Part shown: piece after piece, positions 60,932-64,000 of the stretch
Position numbering within the stretch: position 1 is the first letter of the stretch
Layout: each line of letters begins with the position of its first letter
From: Actinomycetota bacterium
GTDB lineage: Bacteria > Actinomycetota > Nitriliruptoria > Nitriliruptorales > Nitriliruptoraceae
Reading direction: 5' to 3'
DNA length: 64,000 nucleotides
NCBI GenBank assembly: GCA_019347575.1
Contig: JAHWKY010000015.1
Span: 1 to 64,000 of the forward strand
Notes under the pieces: model-generated
The model's input: the letters and a program-made list of their open reading frames with translations, nothing else
Database searches by the model: none
Told to the model about the DNA's origin: nothing
Translations under genes and position numbers: made by a program

Positions 60932-62421
60932 GTGGCGACCCACACGGACTTGACCTGCGTGTAGGCCTCGGCGGCGTGCTTGCCGAGCTCGCGCCCCATG
61001 CCGGACGCCTTGTAGCCACCGAAGCTGACCGCGTCGTCGAACTCGCCGTAGGTGTTGATCCACACCGTGCCCGCCTGGATGCGGGCGGCGACGCGGTGGG
61101 CGCGGCCGAGGTCGTTGGTCCAGATCGACGACGCCAACCCGAACGGGACCGAGTTCGCGACCGCGACCGCCTCGTCCTCGTCGTCGTAGGTCTGGATGGC
61201 CAGGATCGGGCCGAAGACCTCCTCCTGGGCGATGCGCATGTCGACCGCGACGCGGTCGAAAACGGTCGGCTGGAAGAAGTAGCCCACGTCGAGCTCGTCA
61301 GGGCGCGCCCCGCCGGCCACGAGTTCGGCACCCTCCGACCGACCCACATCGACGTACGAAGACACGCGGTCGAGGTGCTCGGCGGAGACGAGCGGTCCCA
61401 TGCGTGTGTCCGCCGCCCAGCCGGGACCCACCTTGGTCCCTTCAGCGAACCCCGCCACCTTCGACACGACCTCGTCGTGGATGCGCTCGTGGACGACCAG
61501 CCGCGACCCGGCGGTGCAGACCTCGCCGGCGTTGTAGAAGATCGCGAACGCGGCGCGCTTGGCGACCGTGTCCACGTCGACGTCGTCGAAGACGATGAAC
61601 GGCGACTTGCCGCCGAGCTCGAGCGTGACCTTGTGGAGGTGGTCCGCCGACACGCGCATGATCTGCTTGCCGACCTCGGTCGACCCGGTGAACGCGATCT
61701 TGTCGACGTCGGGGTTCGCGACGAGTGCCGCGCCAGCCTCCTCGCCGATGCCCTGGACGAGGTTGACGGCGCCCGCCGGAACCCCGCACTCGTGGAGCAG
61801 CCGGATGAGCCACACCGCCGATAGCGGCGTCTGTTCCGCGGGCTTGAGCACGACCGTGTTCCCGAACGCCAGCGCCGGGGCGATCTTCCACGCAGCCATG
61901 AGCAGTGGGAAGTTCCACGGGATGATCTGGCCACAGACGCCGACCGGCTCGCGCAGCGAGTAGACGAAGCGCCCCGGGTTCGAGGGGATGGTCTCGCCGT
62001 AGAGCTTGTCGACCCATCCAGCGAAGTAGCGGAAGCAGTTCGACGCGGACAGGATCTCAGCCTTGGCGTGACCCACCGGCTTGCCGTGGTCGAGCGTGTC
62101 GACCCAGGCCAGCGTGTCCGCCTTCTCGGCCAGCGTGTCGGACACCTTCTGCAGGATCCGCCCTCGCTTCGCAGGCGGCAGACCGCGCCACCGACCCTCG
62201 TCGTGCGCCCCGCGTGCCGCCGCGACGGCTGCGGCGACGTCCTCATCGCCGGCGCGCGGGATCTCGGCGAGGACGTCCTCCGTCGCGGGGTCGCGGGTCT
62301 CGAAGGTGGCCCCGGTAGATGCGGGGCGCTCCTCACCATCGATGATCAGCACCCCGGCGTTCTTGAGGAACTCCGCCACCTCATCGGGGATGTCACGGCC
62401 AGCTCGTACGTCGACGGTCAC
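60928..62421 (-). CDS. Aldehyde dehydrogenase (NAD-dependent, betaine/phenylacetaldehyde-like)
   Basis: 497 residues, the classic length. Cofactor loop FTGSTEVGKQIM, catalytic Glu in LELGGKSPF, Cys in GEVCTAGSR, and IPWNFPLLMAAWKIAPALA. Oxidises aldehydes to acids. The pattern of SASNCFRYFAGWVDKLYGETIP is that of the betaine-aldehyde/retinal branch. Substrate open. GTG 62421 (V in VTVDVRAG). Upstream lie three 30-base tandem repeats shared with the divergent regulator. Confidence 0.93.
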   Translation of the reverse strand: MTVDVRAGRDIPDEVAEFLKNAGVLIIDGEERPASTGATFETRDPATEDVLAEIPRAGDEDVAAAVAAARGAHDEGRWRGLPPAKRGRILQKVSDTLAEKADTLAWVDTLDHGKPVGHAKAEILSASNCFRYFAGWVDKLYGETIPSNPGRFVYSLREPVGVCGQIIPWNFPLLMAAWKIAPALAFGNTVVLKPAEQTPLSAVWLIRLLHECGVPAGAVNLVQGIGEEAGAALVANPDVDKIAFTGSTEVGKQIMRVSADHLHKVTLELGGKSPFIVFDDVDVDTVAKRAAFAIFYNAGEVCTAGSRLVVHERIHDEVVSKVAGFAEGTKVGPGWAADTRMGPLVSAEHLDRVSSYVDVGRSEGAELVAGGARPDELDVGYFFQPTVFDRVAVDMRIAQEEVFGPILAIQTYDDEDEAVAVANSVPFGLASSIWTNDLGRAHRVAARIQAGTVWINTYGEFDDAVSFGGYKASGMGRELGKHAAEAYTQVKSVWVAT

Positions 62422-62460
62422 GTCGGGTCCTCCGCGGATGGGGTCGACCCGAGGGTAGAC

Positions 62461-62550
62461 CGCACGACCGACCGAGCCGGGCGCCCGACCCGCACGACCG
62501 ACCGCCCCATTCGACCGACCCGCACGACCGACCGCCCCGCACGACCGATC
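62461..62550. repeat. Three imperfect 30-base tandem repeats in divergent promoter region
   Basis: Units at 62461-62490, 62491-62520 and 62521-62550 share an identical 14-base start (CGCACGACCGACCG) and end in CGACC/GATC. A partial fourth copy of the start lies at 62538. It fills the space between aldehyde dehydrogenase and the WYL-like regulator, where operators are expected. Confidence 0.85.
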
Positions 62551-62630
62551 TCCGCCCTCTGCCTCGACGGCCGGTCCGCACGGCCACGCACGATCGCATG
62601 ACGGGCTACCGTCGGCGCCGGAGGGAGCCG

Positions 62631-63836
62631 TTGAAGGTCAAGGCCGAGGTCGACGGCCGCACCATCTCCGTCGAGGGTGAGGACGTACTCGCCTGGGATG
62701 GCCACGGGGCGACGGGCAACGGTGCGGACACCGAGTTCGCACGCGCACGCGCCGCGGCGTACGTGCGCGCGAACCCGCGCCCCGACCCCGACGCCCAGGG
62801 CGGAGTGAACGTGCCGGCGCGCCAGCGGATGGCGCTGCTGCGGCGTCTCGCAGCCGGCCCCGCCAGCAAGCTCGAGCTCCTCCAGGCGATGCGCGCGGCC
62901 GCCGGCTACGTCGGCGGCGACGACTGGCGCAACCGCTACGACGAGCTGCGGGGACACGGCAAGCGGGGCGGCGGCCACCTCCCGCTGCCGATCGAGCACG
63001 ACGAGCTCAGCGATACCTACCGGCTGGTGGAGAGCTTCGCCGCGCTGTCGGAGGTGCAGCGCCGCATGTTGGGCCACGCCAAGGCAGCCCTCGACGGCCT
63101 CGGGGCGGCGACGATCGTGCTGGACGGGTTGTTGCCTGACATCGCCCCGCCCGGACGGCCCGCGGTCGACCTCGACCACGTCCGTGGCGACGTGCTCACC
63201 ACGCTCGATGCTGCGCTCGATCGGAACGGCGTCGTGGAGCTGTACCACGACGACGAGCGTCGCGGCACGGACGCCATCGTCACGGGGGTGCCGCGCGCCT
63301 ACGTGACGGCTCCGCACGGATTGATGCTGTGGATCGTCCACGTCGACGAGAAGGGCGCGCGCGTCGGAGGTGGCACGGTCCCCGTCAGGGGCATCCAGCG
63401 CGTGGTGCTGCATCCCGAGATCCGGCCCCGACCGGAGATCCTGCGGGCTCCGACCGTCCCGCTGCGGATCCGGGTGGACCGCGGTGCGGCCCGTCTGTGC
63501 GATGAGCTCGAGGCGCTCGGTCTCGATGTCGAGCCTGGACCTGTCGGTGCGTCCGGACAGGTGGTGCTCGAAGGGGAGCTCAACGTCGATCTCGCGCACG
63601 AGGCGCTCGACACGCTGCTGGTCGCAGAAGGCCCCGTGACCGTCCTCACCCCACGCTGGCTCGCCGCCGGGATCGGGGCGCGTTCACTGCGCCGGTTCCT
63701 CGCTCACGTCGACCCCGACGCCCCCGGGCTACCAGCGGCGGCGGTCGATGGCGTGCGTGCCCTGCTCGCCGCGCTGGAGACCCGACCGCCCTTCGACGGT
63801 GACGCTGCACCCCCCGCAGGTTGGCTGCGTTCGTGA
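62631..63836 (+). CDS. WYL-domain-like transcriptional regulator
   Basis: 401 residues. About 75-150: winged-helix region (ARQRMALLRRLAAGPASKLELLQAM). About 200-260: WYL-like beta domain (VVELYHDDERRGTDAIVTGVPRAYV, LMLWIVHVDEKG, VRGIQRVVL), then a C-terminal WCX-like domain (VPLRIRVDRGAARLCDEL). WYL proteins sense nucleic-acid or other ligands. TTG 62631 has GGAGGG five bases upstream. ATG 62598 would add an Arg-rich tail. Divergent from the dehydrogenase, so it may regulate it. Confidence 0.72.
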   Translation: MKVKAEVDGRTISVEGEDVLAWDGHGATGNGADTEFARARAAAYVRANPRPDPDAQGGVNVPARQRMALLRRLAAGPASKLELLQAMRAAAGYVGGDDWRNRYDELRGHGKRGGGHLPLPIEHDELSDTYRLVESFAALSEVQRRMLGHAKAALDGLGAATIVLDGLLPDIAPPGRPAVDLDHVRGDVLTTLDAALDRNGVVELYHDDERRGTDAIVTGVPRAYVTAPHGLMLWIVHVDEKGARVGGGTVPVRGIQRVVLHPEIRPRPEILRAPTVPLRIRVDRGAARLCDELEALGLDVEPGPVGASGQVVLEGELNVDLAHEALDTLLVAEGPVTVLTPRWLAAGIGARSLRRFLAHVDPDAPGLPAAAVDGVRALLAALETRPPFDGDAAPPAGWLRS

Positions 63837-63883
63837 CCTCGAGACCGGTCCGCGTCACGCCCCCTGCCCGCGCCTGATCCCTC

Positions 63884-64000
63884 TCACGTCTCCGAGGTGG
63901 GGTTCTGCAGGGCGGCCAGCAGGCGCCGGTACGCCTCGAGTCGGTCGCCCGGCACCGCATCCGGGGCCTCCGCCAGCGCGCAGCCCGGGTCACCGGCGTG
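63884..64000 (-). CDS. rsgA: Ribosome-associated GTPase RsgA, C-terminal end only
   Basis: 38 codons visible before the window edge. The text HAGDPGCALAEA followed by a helix (GDRLEAYRRLLAALQ) matches the zinc-finger end of RsgA/YjeQ, where His and Cys bind Zn after CX4CX. The GTPase and OB domains lie beyond base 64000. RsgA helps mature the 30S subunit. Identification rests on this short tail. Confidence 0.75.
   Translation of the reverse strand, partial: HAGDPGCALAEAPDAVPGDRLEAYRRLLAALQNPTSET

Noticed and set aside
60591-62339. Continuous minus-strand frame joining the AraC-Ogt gene to sequence opposite in frame to aldehyde dehydrogenase
   Set aside because: Upstream 580 codons are Arg/Ser/Thr shadow of the dehydrogenase, which is read in another frame.
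62461-62550. CRISPR-like array
   Set aside because: Units are contiguous and only partly conserved, there are no unique spacers and no cas genes.

Overview
The window is a compact, very GC-rich bacterial chromosome segment with no phage, insertion sequence or CRISPR array. A deep-branching actinobacterium (Actinomycetota, perhaps near Nitriliruptoria/Euzebyales) is my inference. It rests on the sufR-sufB order, IdeR-type iron boxes, LPxTG-like tails, an actinobacterial-type Tat-exported phosphoesterase, many GTG starts with GTGA stop/start overlaps, and a tRNA-Val without an encoded CCA. No marker gene fixes the lineage.

Layout: 1-2.1 kb, the start of a SUF iron-sulfur operon (sufR-sufB) with a recognisable promoter/operator. 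2.1-5.9 kb, a four-gene set: circularly permuted ATP-grasp, alpha-E, transglutaminase with a poly-Gln tail, and a lone receiver domain. 6-17.3 kb, housekeeping and metabolic genes (dienelactone hydrolase, FabL-like reductase, RecD2-like helicase plus methyltransferase, CPBP protease, saccharopine dehydrogenase-like protein, a Lys/Ala-rich protein, YqeY). 17.3-19.2 and 25-26.3 kb, two LPTTG-tailed beta-helix surface proteins. 19.4-23.2 kb, a cyclic-nucleotide-binding protein followed by a cyclase/STAND/LuxR giant. 23.2-32.8 kb, leucine catabolism in pieces (both methylcrotonyl-CoA carboxylase subunits, an enoyl-CoA hydratase, HMG-CoA lyase), interrupted by two cupredoxins and an MscS channel. 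32.9-39 kb, a redoxin/2OG-oxygenase fusion, hydrolase, SDR, HisC, an E2-like acyltransferase, a VapBC pair and a GroES-like protein.

The most striking block is 38.8-49.6 kb. A DtxR/IdeR-type regulator is divergent from a ferric-iron ABC ATPase. Three iron-box inverted repeats (40100, 44361, 49604) flank two gene sets. One is ATPase plus flavoprotein. The other is epimerase, ferric-iron binding protein, permease and GT-C membrane glycosyltransferase. A fused flippase-like/GT2 protein and a tiny GTHTGS-repeat lipoprotein are divergent from the boxes. This looks like an iron-starvation regulon that couples Fe3+ import to assembly of a cell-envelope glycoconjugate.

49.7-52.5 kb holds a three-gene surface set (LPRTG mini-protein, secreted protein, DUF916-like anchored protein). 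52.5-64 kb has an M23-like peptidase, tRNA-Val, citrate synthase, a repeat-tailed membrane protein, tRNA-Cys, a Tat-exported LPTTG phosphoesterase, two secreted proteins, an AraC-Ogt fusion, an aldehyde dehydrogenase, a WYL-like regulator and the 3' end of rsgA. Convergent gene ends repeatedly carry GTTGAA/TTCAAC hairpins that look like a shared bidirectional terminator class.
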